A stretch of DNA of 64,000 nucleotides from Actinomycetota bacterium (GCA_014238065.1 JABABU010000051.1:104613-168612), one strand, 5' to 3'; counted from the first letter of the stretch, positions 18,069 through 27,577 are shown. Notes: generated from the sequence alone by a model not told the origin. Numbers and translations are program-made.

Positions 18069-18644
18069 TCACATCGGCGGCGAGTACAGCTCCACGTTTC
18101 CGATGTAGTCGATGACTCTCTGCGGGATGAGCACATCCACCGGAGAGCCATCAGCTACGCGTCGACGCAGGTCAGTACTCGACACGTCGACCTGAGGCAC
18201 CTCCACATAATGACTTCTCCACCCGGCCGGAGTTGCGTTTCTGCTACCCGGCCGGCCAACGACCGCCACATCCACGGCCGACTTCAGTTCGGCACTGCGG
18301 TGCCATGAATCGAGACCAGCCGCGGCATCGGCGCCCACGATGATCAACGGTTCATCGCCCTTGCCCAAGATGCCCTCAATGGTGTCGATGGTGTAGGACT
18401 TGCCGCCGCGGGAAATCTCGATATCGCTGGCGACGACACCTGCGTAGCCTCGCGTCGCCAACTCGGTCATGCGAAGCCGGTGCCTTGCGGCCGTCACTAA
18501 ATGGACTTCCGACTTCTGCCAGGGGTCATTCGCAACGACCAAAAATACCTGGTCAAGCCCTAGTTTTTGGCGAATATGCGTCGCTACCACCAGGTGACCG
18601 ATGTGAGGCGGATCGAACGTCCCACCGAAAATTCCTATTCGCAT
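18069..18644 (-). CDS. nadD: Nicotinate-nucleotide adenylyltransferase
   Basis: Converts nicotinate mononucleotide and ATP to deamido-NAD in NAD synthesis. The 191-residue protein starts MRIGIFGGTFDPPHIGHL, containing the nucleotidyltransferase motif GGTFDPPHIGH, and has VDVSSTDLRRRVADG, the ISSTxIR-like ATP-binding motif, near the end. ATG 18644 fits the family N-terminus; a 19-residue upstream extension is open but not conserved. It leads the nadD-LCP-rsfS operon. Confidence 0.96.
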   Translation of the reverse strand: MRIGIFGGTFDPPHIGHLVVATHIRQKLGLDQVFLVVANDPWQKSEVHLVTAARHRLRMTELATRGYAGVVASDIEISRGGKSYTIDTIEGILGKGDEPLIIVGADAAAGLDSWHRSAELKSAVDVAVVGRPGSRNATPAGWRSHYVEVPQVDVSSTDLRRRVADGSPVDVLIPQRVIDYIGNVELYSPPM

Positions 18645-18818
18645 GGATTTCCTATGTGCACGGGCACAGCAAAAAGTGTACTGTTGAACGGTCGCGGACA
18701 AGAGCGGCCGATGCGGGATGCCTCCTGCGTCGGGTTTGGACGCTCAAGAAGATCCCCCCACGTGTCGATGCCTTTGACTCGCCAGTGACTTACGGTCTCT
18801 GCCTGTCTGGGTTGAGAT

Positions 18819-18834
18819 TGTGAAGGCTTTCACA
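18819..18834. promoter_or_regulatory. Imperfect palindrome upstream of the sigma factor gene
   Basis: TGTGAA-GGCT-TTCACA lies about 90 bp before the sigma-factor start in the 220-bp spacer from nadD. Arms of 6 bp are perfect. It has the look of a dimeric regulator site; which regulator is unknown. Confidence 0.3.
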
Positions 18835-18922
18835 GTGGATACGGGAAGGAAACCCCGTTTGTCATCGTTGTACGTGATGCGGCGCCACTCGCCCCAATTT
18901 CAAGTGGTGTCACGAGGAAACT

Positions 18923-19765
18923 ATGAGTGATTCAGTCGGACAATATCTCAACGAAATCGGCGCAGTTGCGCTGCTGAACGCTGCTGACGAGCGCATGCTC
19001 GCCCAGCAGATCGAAGCAGGCCGTGCCGCTGGCGAACAACTGGAGTCAGGCGAAGTACTGACCGCTGCACAGAAGCGGCATATTCGCAATGACATCAGGA
19101 CCGCAGCGGCAGCACGCGATCGCTTCATCCGGGCCAACTTGCGCCTCGTGGTGAGCATCGCCCGCCGCTACCCGCTTCCCCCAGCTATGGAGCTGCTTGA
19201 CCTGATCCAGGAGGGCAACCTCGGCCTGGAACACGCCGTCGAGAAGTTCGACTGGCGCAAGGGTTTCAAGTTCTCCACCTATGCGACGTTCTGGATTCGC
19301 CAAGCGATCGGTCGTGCCCTCGATCAAAAGGCCAGTCTCGTCCGTCTGCCGTCAGATCGCTCGGCTTCGCTTCGTGCGGCACTCCGTGCCTCATCAGGAG
19401 ACACCGACGGCCTCGATGACGAGCATGCATGGCTCCAGCGCATCAGCACGCCGACCTCGCTTGACCGTCCGGTCGGCGATGACGGCGACTCCACACTGGT
19501 CGACCTCGTCGAGGACAAGAAGGTCGGCCCGGAGGACGAGATCATCGACAAGAACGAGAAGGAACTCGTTGTCGGTCTTCTAGGCAACCTCGATGCACGG
19601 GCCCGTCTCGCCGTCGAGCGCCGCTTCGGTCTCGGTGACGGCGAGAAGCGAAGCTACCGAGAAGTCGGTGAAGAACTCGGTGTCACTGCCGAAGCCGCCC
19701 GCCGTCTAGTCAAGCGGGCAGTGAACGACCTCCGAGAAGACGCGGAGCGCATCGTCGCTGCCTGA
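18923..19765 (+). CDS. Sigma-70 family RNA polymerase sigma factor (group 2-like, short)
   Basis: Promoter-recognition subunit of 280 residues. Region 1.2 (SVGQYLNEIGAVALLNAADERMLAQQIEAG), region 2 (LDLIQEGNLGLEHAVEKFDWRKG and FSTYATFWIRQAIGRAL) and region 4 (YREVGEELGVTAEAARRLVKRAVNDLRE) are clear. There is no region 1.1, and the stretch between region 2.4 and the SLDRPVGDDGDSTLVDLVED motif is about 20 residues shorter than in primary sigma factors, so region 3 is reduced. It is therefore probably an alternative (stationary-phase or stress) sigma factor. The start follows GAGGAAACT. Confidence 0.92.
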   Translation: MSDSVGQYLNEIGAVALLNAADERMLAQQIEAGRAAGEQLESGEVLTAAQKRHIRNDIRTAAAARDRFIRANLRLVVSIARRYPLPPAMELLDLIQEGNLGLEHAVEKFDWRKGFKFSTYATFWIRQAIGRALDQKASLVRLPSDRSASLRAALRASSGDTDGLDDEHAWLQRISTPTSLDRPVGDDGDSTLVDLVEDKKVGPEDEIIDKNEKELVVGLLGNLDARARLAVERRFGLGDGEKRSYREVGEELGVTAEAARRLVKRAVNDLREDAERIVAA

Positions 19766-19784
19766 CACAACAGCACCTCGTTTG

Positions 19785-19828
19785 CTGTCCCCGATTTCTC
19801 ACCCTCTTGAGTGCGAAATCGGGGACAG
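19785..19828. terminator. Strong 14-bp inverted repeat after the sigma factor gene
   Basis: CTGTCCCCGATTTC (19785-19798) and GAAATCGGGGACAG (19815-19828) are perfectly complementary with a 16-nt loop that can add a CAC/GTG pair. It lies 20 bp after the sigma-factor stop and 49 bp before the DAHP synthase start. It is most likely a terminator, although it lacks a U-run and could alternatively act as an attenuator of the downstream gene. Confidence 0.65.
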
Positions 19829-19876
19829 TTCGCGTATTCAGTTGGTTTTGAAGCGTTTGTCGACCACCATTTGTCT

Positions 19877-21229
19877 GTGACGACGACCTGGTCCCCATCC
19901 ACCTGGACTGATCATCCGGCCAAGCAGCAACCGGAATGGCCTGATCAAGCGGCCCTGGATACCGCGTTCACCGAATTGGGCTCACGCCCGCCACTGATCT
20001 TCGCCGGTGAAGCCCGCAACCTCACCGCCGATCTGGCACGCGTCTGCAGAGGCGAAGCCTTTCTGCTCCAGGCCGGCGATTGTGCCGAGTCCTTCGACGT
20101 CGGCACCGCCGATGCCATCCGCGACAAGCTGAAGGTCATCTTGCAGATGGCAGCCGTTCTCCAGTACTCGGGCGGTGTGCCTGTGGTGAAAGTCGGCCGG
20201 ATTGCAGGGCAGTTCGGCAAACCCCGATCGAGTGGCACCGAGACCATCGACGGCGTAGAACTCCCCTCGTTCCGCGGGCACATCGTCAACGACTTCCCGT
20301 TCGACGAGATTTCCCGCGTCCCCGATCCGATGCGCCTCGTCCGGGCCTACGAACAGTCAGCGTCGACGCTGAACCTCCTTCGGGCATTCACTCGCGGCGG
20401 CTACGCCGACCTGCGCCAGGTCCACGAATGGAACCAAGAGTTCATTGCATCGAGCCCCATCGGTCAGCGCTATGAGGAGCTTGCCGACGGCATCGAAAGG
20501 GCTCTGCGTTTCATGGCATCGACCGGCATCGATCTCGACACAGCCGCCATGCGTCAAGTCGATCTGTACACCTCGCACGAGGCCCTGATTCTCGAGTACG
20601 AACAGGCTCTTACCAGGACCGACTCCATCACCGGCGACTGGTACGACTGCTCTGCCCACATGCTGTGGATCGGTGAGAGAACCCGCGATGTCGACGGCGC
20701 TCACATGGAGTTCTTCGCTGGAGTGCATAACCCACTCGGCTGCAAAATCGGGCCGACAGTCGATCCCGATGAGTTGCTCGCCATCTGCGACAAACTCAAC
20801 CCCGATCGCATCGCGGGTCGCCTGACACTCATTACCCGAATGGGTGCCGACGTCATCCAGGAGCGTCTTCCGAAGCTTCTCTTGGCTGCGCGCGACGCAG
20901 GCCATCCCGTGGTGTGGGTCTGCGACCCGATGCACGGCAACACATTCAGCACCGAAGATGGCACCAAAACCAGGCATTTCGACGCCATCTTGCGAGAGGT
21001 CAGCGGCTTCTTCGCCGCGCACCGCGAAAGCGGAACCTGGCCCGGCGGTATTCATGTCGAACTCACGGGAGATGACGTCACCGAGTGTCTCGGGGGCGGA
21101 GACTCCCTCCAGGCCACCGACCTCGGAAGCCGCTATGAAACAATGTGCGACCCTCGCCTGAACGGACGCCAGTCCATCGATCTTGCGTTCGAGGCTGCCG
21201 AACTGCTTCGACCTGGCTCGATCAGCTGA
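19877..21229 (+). CDS. Class II 3-deoxy-7-phosphoheptulonate (DAHP) synthase
   Basis: First enzyme of the shikimate pathway, condensing phosphoenolpyruvate and erythrose 4-phosphate. The 450-residue sequence is of the plant/Mycobacterium (AroG) class: EAFLLQAGDCAESF, VVKVGRIAGQFGKPRS, NLLRAFTRGGYADL, YTSHEALILEYEQALTR, HMLWIGERTRDVDGAH, LITRMGAD, WVCDPMHGNTF, GGIHVELTGDDVTECLGG, CDPRLN. Metal ligands Cys (AGDCAE), His (DPMHGN), Glu (HVELTG) and Asp (CDPRLN) are all present. GTG 19877 is the likely start; an in-frame GTG/ATG-type start as early as 19811 would lie inside the inverted repeat. Confidence 0.95.
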   Translation: MTTTWSPSTWTDHPAKQQPEWPDQAALDTAFTELGSRPPLIFAGEARNLTADLARVCRGEAFLLQAGDCAESFDVGTADAIRDKLKVILQMAAVLQYSGGVPVVKVGRIAGQFGKPRSSGTETIDGVELPSFRGHIVNDFPFDEISRVPDPMRLVRAYEQSASTLNLLRAFTRGGYADLRQVHEWNQEFIASSPIGQRYEELADGIERALRFMASTGIDLDTAAMRQVDLYTSHEALILEYEQALTRTDSITGDWYDCSAHMLWIGERTRDVDGAHMEFFAGVHNPLGCKIGPTVDPDELLAICDKLNPDRIAGRLTLITRMGADVIQERLPKLLLAARDAGHPVVWVCDPMHGNTFSTEDGTKTRHFDAILREVSGFFAAHRESGTWPGGIHVELTGDDVTECLGGGDSLQATDLGSRYETMCDPRLNGRQSIDLAFEAAELLRPGSIS

Positions 21230-21308
21230 GGTAGGCGGTGCCGACGAGTTCGGCGGAAATGGTGTCCTCGGGCCGACCGCCCTCACCGAGGTGAAGGCGG
21301 GTTTCTGT

Positions 21309-22136
21309 TCAGCCGACGTCGAACACCGTCAGACGTCCCTGACCGTCCGGAATCCGAAAAAGGCGTCCTTCATCGTCGCCTGCAGTGAGTGTGATGCTCG
21401 ACCCCCCGACGACCCTGGCTCGCTCGAGCGACGACAACAGAACGTTGTGCTCGACCGTCGACGTTTCGCCGCGGCCGTCCCTGACGTCTACAGCGAGTGC
21501 GGAGACAGCGAGCTGGCCGCTCCTACCCACATCCTGCCAGAGGATCGCTAGTACTACTGTCTCGCCCGTTCTGCTCGCGAGCCCGTATACGGCTCCGTCG
21601 GTGATGAAGGCGATTTTGCATGCCTCGGCGCCCTCGGTCGGGATACACGTCGCCCGATTGACGTCATGGCGAACGGTTCCCGTCACCGAGTACCACCGGA
21701 TCTGTGGATCGGGCGCCTCGCCTTCGGAGAGGATGCCGAGTCGCTCCTGCTCATCGACTCTCAACAAGGTCAAGTCGAGCTCGACCAGGCTGTCGAACTC
21801 GAGTTCGTGATTCCGGGCCGTGAACGTCTGGGACCACTCAAGCACAGCACGCATGTCGACCAGCCGGCCGAGGACACTGATCTTGTCGTCCGAGCCCTCT
21901 AGCACCTCTCTCGGCACTGTTATCCCTCGAACCGAGTCCGCTCCGGGCGTCGACGTCGTGGCGCCGTCCATGACGACAGCCTCGTCCTCGACGATGGTCG
22001 TGCCCGTGGCGCCGCTGTCTTCAGTCCTGAACCGCTCGCGGACCTGCACATCACACGACCCAGACACGAGCGCGATCACCACAAGCCATGGCAACCCTCG
22101 CCGCACCACCCGAGCGGCGCTCGTCCATACCCACAC
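21309..22136 (-). CDS. Predicted lipoprotein of unknown function
   Basis: 275 residues with an N-terminal basic region, hydrophobic segment and lipobox (LVVIALVSGSC). The remainder is a soluble domain with no family I recognise; it includes two cysteines in CIPTEGAEAC that could pair. GTG 22136 with GGAG upstream avoids overlap with the VWA gene; the open frame extends to 22220. It follows the MoxR/VWA pair on the same strand and could belong to that operon. Confidence 0.6.
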   Translation of the reverse strand: MWVWTSAARVVRRGLPWLVVIALVSGSCDVQVRERFRTEDSGATGTTIVEDEAVVMDGATTSTPGADSVRGITVPREVLEGSDDKISVLGRLVDMRAVLEWSQTFTARNHELEFDSLVELDLTLLRVDEQERLGILSEGEAPDPQIRWYSVTGTVRHDVNRATCIPTEGAEACKIAFITDGAVYGLASRTGETVVLAILWQDVGRSGQLAVSALAVDVRDGRGETSTVEHNVLLSSLERARVVGGSSITLTAGDDEGRLFRIPDGQGRLTVFDVG

Positions 22137-22171
22137 CGTCTTGCTCTCCAACTCGTCCGTGTCCGAGAAAC

Positions 22172-23611
22172 TCAGGCGAGGTGATCGACGAAACCTTCGA
22201 GCTGCCGCAGGTTCCTGCACTCGAACACGCCATCACAGTGGGTTCCATACTCGGTGATCACCGAGTCACCGGTGTCCCAGTACGACTTCGGCTCTGGGTT
22301 GAGCCAGAACACGTGCCTGGCGCGCTTCCGCGCTTCTTTGACCACCCAGTTGTTGGTCGAGTGATAGTTGTTCCGCGCGTCTCCTAGGAACATCACCGTG
22401 GTCTTCGACGTGATCTCGTGGCCGTACTTGTCCCAGAACACCTGGAAGGCGTGGCCGTAGTCCGAGTGCCCGTCGACCCAGATCACGTCAGCCTCGGTGT
22501 TCACTCTGTGAACGGCTTTCATGATGTCTTCCTCACCCTGGAACATATGGGTGACTTCGTCGATGCCGTCGATGAAGACGAATGCCCGCACCTTGGAGAA
22601 CTGAGACGACAGGGCGTACACGAGGTGGAGCGTGAACCTGGCGAACGCGGCGACCGAGCCGGAGATGTCAGCTACGACCATGAGTTCTGGCTTGTTCGGT
22701 CTCGGGTACTTGAACCGTGGATCGGCGGGAACGCCGCCGTAGCTGAGCGAAGCACGAACAGTCGACTTGAAGTCGAGCGGCCCCCGCCGTTTGTTTCGAC
22801 GCTTGCGGGCGAGTCGGGCTGCGAGTTTGCGGGTCAAAGGTTGGATCGCCTTACGAATCGCGACCATCTCTTCGCGACTCGCGTGCATGAAATCGACGTC
22901 TTCCGGGAGCGGCTTGCGAAGCGTCTTCGCCATTGCCTCAACACCACGATCGGCAACAAGGCGGCGCCTGATCTCGGCCTCGATCTCCTTCTTCAACTCA
23001 TCGAGCCGATGCTGGAACTCCTCGCGTTCGAGTCGACTTTCGAGATCGGTGAGCCCGTCAGCATCCTTCTCGCTGTCGGCCATCAGTTGGTCGAGCATGC
23101 CCTCGAGATCGAGGTTTCGAAGGGTCCGGTAGAGGTAGTACGTGCCGCCGACCGGGCGCCCTGGCTCCATGCCCGCATACTTCGAAACGGCGGCGCGAGC
23201 CATGGCCTTCATCATCGCTTCATCACCCTGCAGAAGGGCCTTGTAGAGCATCTCGGCAAGCTCTTCCGGGCTGAGGCCTTCACCCTGACCGCCGCCCATT
23301 CCCTCGCCCATGCCCTCCATCTGCTCCTGGAGCCACTGCTCGAGATCCTCGGCCGACTCACCATTCTCACCGTCGCGATCGACCTTGTACTGAGGACCTC
23401 GGTGCGAGAAGTACACCTCGAACACCGTCTCGAAGGCACGCCAGTGGTTCTCGTTCTTCACGAGCGTCGCGGCCAACGCGTACTTGAACGCGTCGCGATC
23501 TTCGATCGGGATGTGGGTGATGGCTTCCATGGCGTCGAGATTCTCCGTGAGCGACACCGGGAGCCCGGCGTTGCGAAGTTCGACGATGAAACCACTCAGT
23601 AGGTCAAGCAC
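22172..23611 (-). CDS. VWA domain-containing CoxE-like protein
   Basis: Metal-binding von Willebrand A protein of 479 residues. The N-terminal part has LRNAGLPVSLTENLDAMEAI, a Gly/Glu-rich linker, and the C-terminal VWA domain begins LMVVADISGSVAAFARF, giving an intact DxSxS MIDAS site. Such proteins work with MoxR AAA+ ATPases as metal-insertion or complex-assembly chaperones (CoxE in carbon-monoxide dehydrogenase clusters). The partner ATPase lies 62 bp upstream. No Cox structural genes are near, so the client is unknown. Confidence 0.9.
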   Translation of the reverse strand: MLDLLSGFIVELRNAGLPVSLTENLDAMEAITHIPIEDRDAFKYALAATLVKNENHWRAFETVFEVYFSHRGPQYKVDRDGENGESAEDLEQWLQEQMEGMGEGMGGGQGEGLSPEELAEMLYKALLQGDEAMMKAMARAAVSKYAGMEPGRPVGGTYYLYRTLRNLDLEGMLDQLMADSEKDADGLTDLESRLEREEFQHRLDELKKEIEAEIRRRLVADRGVEAMAKTLRKPLPEDVDFMHASREEMVAIRKAIQPLTRKLAARLARKRRNKRRGPLDFKSTVRASLSYGGVPADPRFKYPRPNKPELMVVADISGSVAAFARFTLHLVYALSSQFSKVRAFVFIDGIDEVTHMFQGEEDIMKAVHRVNTEADVIWVDGHSDYGHAFQVFWDKYGHEITSKTTVMFLGDARNNYHSTNNWVVKEARKRARHVFWLNPEPKSYWDTGDSVITEYGTHCDGVFECRNLRQLEGFVDHLA

Positions 23612-23673
23612 AGTGTGTCCTTCGAGAGAATCGGCCTTGTCAATCTCAGCCTTCGTCTACCTGGGAGCCGGAA

Positions 23674-24555
23674 TCAGTCAGACAGTTCTTTGGCGGCCTT
23701 CTCGATGTCTGACTGGTACTTCAGCAGAATGTGGAGCGTCTCTTTGGCCGACTCGGCGTCGATACTCTCGATGCCGAGAATGATGAGGGTCCTGGCCCAG
23801 TCGAGCGTCTCTGACACCGAAGGTGACTTCTTCAGCTCGAGTTGACGGATCGAACGCACTACACGCGCGATCTGATCGGCAAGATTCTCGCTGATGCCGT
23901 CGACCTTGGTGAGAACGATCTCCTTCTCGCGATCCATCTGCGGATAGTCGATGTGCAGGAAGAGGCAGCGACGCTTGAGCGCCTCTGACAATTCACGGGT
24001 GTTGTTCGAGGTGAGGAACACCAACGGAATCTGATTGGCGACAACGGTGCCCAGCTCGGGAACCGACACCTGGTAGTCAGACAGGATCTCCAACAACAGC
24101 GCCTCGGTTTCGACCTCGACTCGATCGATCTCGTCGATGAGCAGGACCACCGGATCTTCGGCCCTGATGGCCTCGAGCAGCGGACGAGTCATGAGGAACT
24201 CGTCGCTGAACAGGTCGTCGTGCAACGAATCCCAGTCATTGTCGCCGTCAGTACGCTCGGCCTGGATGCGCAGCAGTTGCTTCTTGTAGTTCCACTCGTA
24301 GAGCGCCTTGGCCTCATCGAGCCCCTCGTAGCACTGGAGCCTGATGAGCCTGGCGCCGATCATGTCAGCGACCGATTTTGCGAGCTGCGTCTTACCAGTT
24401 CCGGCCGGTCCCTCGACCAGAACCGGCTTCTGCAGTCGATCGGCGAGGAACACGACGCTGGCGATGCCGTCGTCAGCGAGATACTGGACGTTCGCCAGAT
24501 CGGATCTGACGTCCGCGACGGCATCGAATCGGTGGTCAATCATTTGTGATGTCAT
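23674..24555 (-). CDS. MoxR-family AAA+ ATPase
   Basis: ATP-driven chaperone of 293 residues. Walker A is GPAGTGKT (residues 49-56), Walker B VVLLIDEID, sensor 1 LTSNNTRELSEALKRRC with the arginine finger, as in CoxD/MoxR proteins. It is transcribed just before the VWA gene; the two proteins are expected to act together. Confidence 0.93.
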   Translation of the reverse strand: MTSQMIDHRFDAVADVRSDLANVQYLADDGIASVVFLADRLQKPVLVEGPAGTGKTQLAKSVADMIGARLIRLQCYEGLDEAKALYEWNYKKQLLRIQAERTDGDNDWDSLHDDLFSDEFLMTRPLLEAIRAEDPVVLLIDEIDRVEVETEALLLEILSDYQVSVPELGTVVANQIPLVFLTSNNTRELSEALKRRCLFLHIDYPQMDREKEIVLTKVDGISENLADQIARVVRSIRQLELKKSPSVSETLDWARTLIILGIESIDAESAKETLHILLKYQSDIEKAAKELSD

Positions 24556-24593
24556 TCCCTTGGGATGTGGATGAGTACAGGTTATGAAACGGG

Positions 24594-25850
24594 TCAGACT
24601 CGCAGCTGACCCGAGCCGTGGATGATGTATTTCGTCGTGGTGAGCTGCTGGAGCCCCATTGGACCTCTTGCATGCAGCTTCTGTGTGCTGATGCCGATTT
24701 CGGCACCGAAGCCGAACTCATCTCCGTCGACGAAACGCGTGGATGCGTTGACCAGACAAGCGGCCGCGTCGACCTCAGCGGTGAAGCGGCCGGCCGCGGC
24801 GAGATCGGAGGTGACGATGGCCTCTGAGTGTCCGCTGCTGTTCGTGTTGACGTGATCGATCGCTTCGCCGAGCGAGTCAACGATCTTGACCGACATTTTG
24901 AGGTCGAGGAACTCTTTCGCAAAGTCGTGTTCAGTGGCCGGAGCTATGCGATCGACAACCACTTGCGAGCGATCGTCGCCCACAAGTTCGACCTCCGGCA
25001 TCGCCTCGGCGACGATGGGTAGGAACTCCGCTGCGACCGACGCGTGAATGACCAGCGACTCCGCGGCGTTACACACCGACGGTCGTTGAGTTTTTGCGTT
25101 GACAACGATGTCGCGAGCCATCGGCAAGTCGGCACTCTCATCGACGTAGACGTGGCAGTTGCCATCGCCATCGATCACGAAGGGAACAGTCGCGTTCTCA
25201 AGGATCGAAGCAATCAGCTCAGGCCCGCCACGAGGAATGAGGCAGTCGATGTATCCACGCAACTGCATGAACTCGGTCGCTGCTTCGTGCGAGACATCTT
25301 CGACCAGCACGAGGGAATCCTCGGGAAGTCCCGTCTTGGCAACGGCGTCACGGAGCACGCCGGCTATCGCGATGTTGGAGGTGATCGCAGCGCGAGAACC
25401 TCGCAGAAAAGCAGCATTTCCCGATTTGAGGCACAATCCGAACGCATCACTCGTGACATTTGGCCGGTTCTCGTAGATCATCGCTACGACACCGAGCGGT
25501 ACACGGACCTGACGAATCTCCAAACCATTCGGGCGAACCCAACCTGCAGGTACCTCTCCAACGGGATCTTGTCGCGAGGCGACCTGGCGCAGACCCTCAG
25601 ACATTGCTTCGACTCGTGACTCGGACAGACGCAGCCGATCGACCACCGTCGCAGAAACACCTGCGGCATCGGCAGTGGCGACATCTTCCGCGTTGGCGGC
25701 CAAGACGTCGTCAACGCACTCGCCGAGCCGATCAGCTGCAGTGTGCAGAGCGTCGTTCTTCTGGTTCGTGGACGCCAGCGCGAGGTCACGTGAAGCAAGT
25801 TTTGCTCGCGCACCAAGCTGCTGCATGGCGGTACGCCCAGATTCGGCCAT
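24594..25850 (-). CDS. proA: Glutamate-5-semialdehyde dehydrogenase (gamma-glutamyl phosphate reductase)
   Basis: Second step of proline synthesis, NADPH-dependent reduction of gamma-glutamyl phosphate. The 418-residue protein starts MAESGRTAMQQLGARAK; it contains VRVPLGVVAMIYENRPNVTSDAFGLCLKSGNA, and the catalytic cysteine in RPSVCNAAESLV. Length is normal (about 417). ATG 25850 fits the family better than the upstream in-frame start at 25913. proB lies 1.8 kb upstream on the same strand, separated by a lipoprotein gene. Confidence 0.96.
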   Translation of the reverse strand: MAESGRTAMQQLGARAKLASRDLALASTNQKNDALHTAADRLGECVDDVLAANAEDVATADAAGVSATVVDRLRLSESRVEAMSEGLRQVASRQDPVGEVPAGWVRPNGLEIRQVRVPLGVVAMIYENRPNVTSDAFGLCLKSGNAAFLRGSRAAITSNIAIAGVLRDAVAKTGLPEDSLVLVEDVSHEAATEFMQLRGYIDCLIPRGGPELIASILENATVPFVIDGDGNCHVYVDESADLPMARDIVVNAKTQRPSVCNAAESLVIHASVAAEFLPIVAEAMPEVELVGDDRSQVVVDRIAPATEHDFAKEFLDLKMSVKIVDSLGEAIDHVNTNSSGHSEAIVTSDLAAAGRFTAEVDAAACLVNASTRFVDGDEFGFGAEIGISTQKLHARGPMGLQQLTTTKYIIHGSGQLRV

Positions 25851-26197
25851 GGGCTCAGGATAACGGTGAGGCCCAGGAGTACCCGCATCAGAGCGGAAGT
25901 ACCACAGCTCCACTGCTCAGCCACCTCGCCCGGTGATCTACGAAGATCCAATGTGTCCCGATCGGCCAGACCCAGCCTTCGCGGGTCGCCTCCGACGTTT
26001 CAGAGGCTGCTCGAAGCCGACATCGGGAACCCTGGCACCCGAAAGACCACGATCGCTCGGCGAGGCACGTCCTCGGGAGCGTTGTCGTCGTCCACACATC
26101 ACGCCCGGCCGGTCACACCTGATCAGAGGCGAAGGCCCTGGCCACGCTGTACCCAGCTGACTTCATCCGAGGCGTCGACCGACGCCGGCCATGGTCA
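25851..26197. other. Non-coding spacer between proA and a lipoprotein gene
   Basis: About 350 bp with no frame of convincing length or family match and no RNA gene seen. It presumably holds the proA promoter on the minus strand. Confidence 0.4.
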
Positions 26198-27577
26198 TCA
26201 AGCGAAACCGGTGACGAACACATTGACCAGAGTGAACCGGGCTGCGGGTTCGCTCCTGCGAATCGCGGCGCTGTCGACGTCCTTCCGGATCAGGTCGGTC
26301 GCACCAGTGATGGTGTCAGCGAGATACAGGTCGCCCCCGACACAGTCCTCGTCGTACACCAGGATCGCCAGTTGCGTTTCGGTGAGGAAGCCCACTGGGC
26401 GCGCCGAGAGGTCCGGATCGATCGGCAGGGGATATCCGCCGGCCACGAGGTCGATGAGTTCGATGGTCGACCCGGTCTCACAGGTGCCTTCAGAGAAGGC
26501 AACCTGCTCGCCCGATGCGTCGAACACGACATGATCGAGAGGCTGCGACGCTTCGAAGACCGTCGTGATGAACACTTCGTCCGACGGTCCGAGATGCCGT
26601 TCGATCTCGCCGGTGCCGAGCGGAACTTCCTCGACCGCCTCCTCCAGATTGAGGCTGTGAAGGTGAATCGCACCGGATTCATGAGTCGCCGTGAACACCA
26701 TCGACCGACCGGTCGAACCGAGTGTAAGACCACTGATCCTCGCATCATCGGCCAGCACCACGACAGTCGGGGCTTCGCCCTCGTTGTCCGAGAGTTCGAT
26801 GGTCGAAGTGAGCTCGTCATTTGCTACAAGAAACAGATGGAGGCCATCAGGGTGGTACACGACCTCGTCGTAGCGGCCGAGGTCGCCGATCTCGCGGAGC
26901 TGGCGAGCATCTGATGTCGACTTCTTGACCGTCCCGTCCTCGAGCCAGATCATGTTGAAGCCGGTCGGCCAGCTGAATGCGAGGTTGTTCGGGCCAGCTT
27001 CGCCCGGTCCCCGGCCCTTCCCGCCGAGAACCACAACGCGCCCGTCGGAGAACATGACGCGGTCGGCCTGCGCCCCCCACTCCACGATCTCGACGTGTCC
27101 GGGGTCAGCTACCGGGACAACGTCTTCACTGTCGTCGGCTTGTTCGTCCTCAGCTGCGATCTCCTCGCTCCGGCGCATCGCTGCTAGGTCGATCAGGCAT
27201 GTCGCCTCGCCCAATAGATCGAGACTGATGAGCTTGTCCTCGGCGAGGTAGGTCAGCTGAACGGGCAGCAACGGGGTGTCCAGCCCGGTGCAGTCTTCCG
27301 GCAGCAGCGGCTGATCGAGCTGCGTCGTCGGTGTGGTCGTGATGATGGTCGACGTCGTCCTCGCTCGTGTCGTCGAAGTGTCCTCGGTATCACCCGATAC
27401 GGTCGTTGTCTCTTGCGGGGTTTCGGTGTCGCCGGTCGAGGTCACCTCGGCGGCTGTCGACGTCTCGAGACTGCCTGACGACAACGAACCATCTGAGCCG
27501 CCCGAACAGGCACCAGTGAACACCGCAACGGCGACAAGAACCGTTGCAACTCGCGCCTGTGGTGTCATCGTGGGCAT
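26198..27577 (-). CDS. Predicted lipoprotein, beta-propeller-like
   Basis: 459 residues with a signal peptide and lipobox (VAVFTGACSGG), then a long Ser/Thr-rich linker (about 28-90) that would span the cell wall, then a mainly beta domain with repeated short strands such as IEWLEDGTVKKS and VYHPDGLHLFLVAN, suggestive of a WD40/TolB-like propeller. I do not recognise a precise family. It sits between proB and proA, which is probably coincidental. Confidence 0.7.
   Translation of the reverse strand: MPTMTPQARVATVLVAVAVFTGACSGGSDGSLSSGSLETSTAAEVTSTGDTETPQETTTVSGDTEDTSTTRARTTSTIITTTPTTQLDQPLLPEDCTGLDTPLLPVQLTYLAEDKLISLDLLGEATCLIDLAAMRRSEEIAAEDEQADDSEDVVPVADPGHVEIVEWGAQADRVMFSDGRVVVLGGKGRGPGEAGPNNLAFSWPTGFNMIWLEDGTVKKSTSDARQLREIGDLGRYDEVVYHPDGLHLFLVANDELTSTIELSDNEGEAPTVVVLADDARISGLTLGSTGRSMVFTATHESGAIHLHSLNLEEAVEEVPLGTGEIERHLGPSDEVFITTVFEASQPLDHVVFDASGEQVAFSEGTCETGSTIELIDLVAGGYPLPIDPDLSARPVGFLTETQLAILVYDEDCVGGDLYLADTITGATDLIRKDVDSAAIRRSEPAARFTLVNVFVTGFA

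Noticed and set aside
26690..26920. Plus-strand frame opposite the lipoprotein at 26198-27577
   Set aside because: Antisense shadow with no motif.
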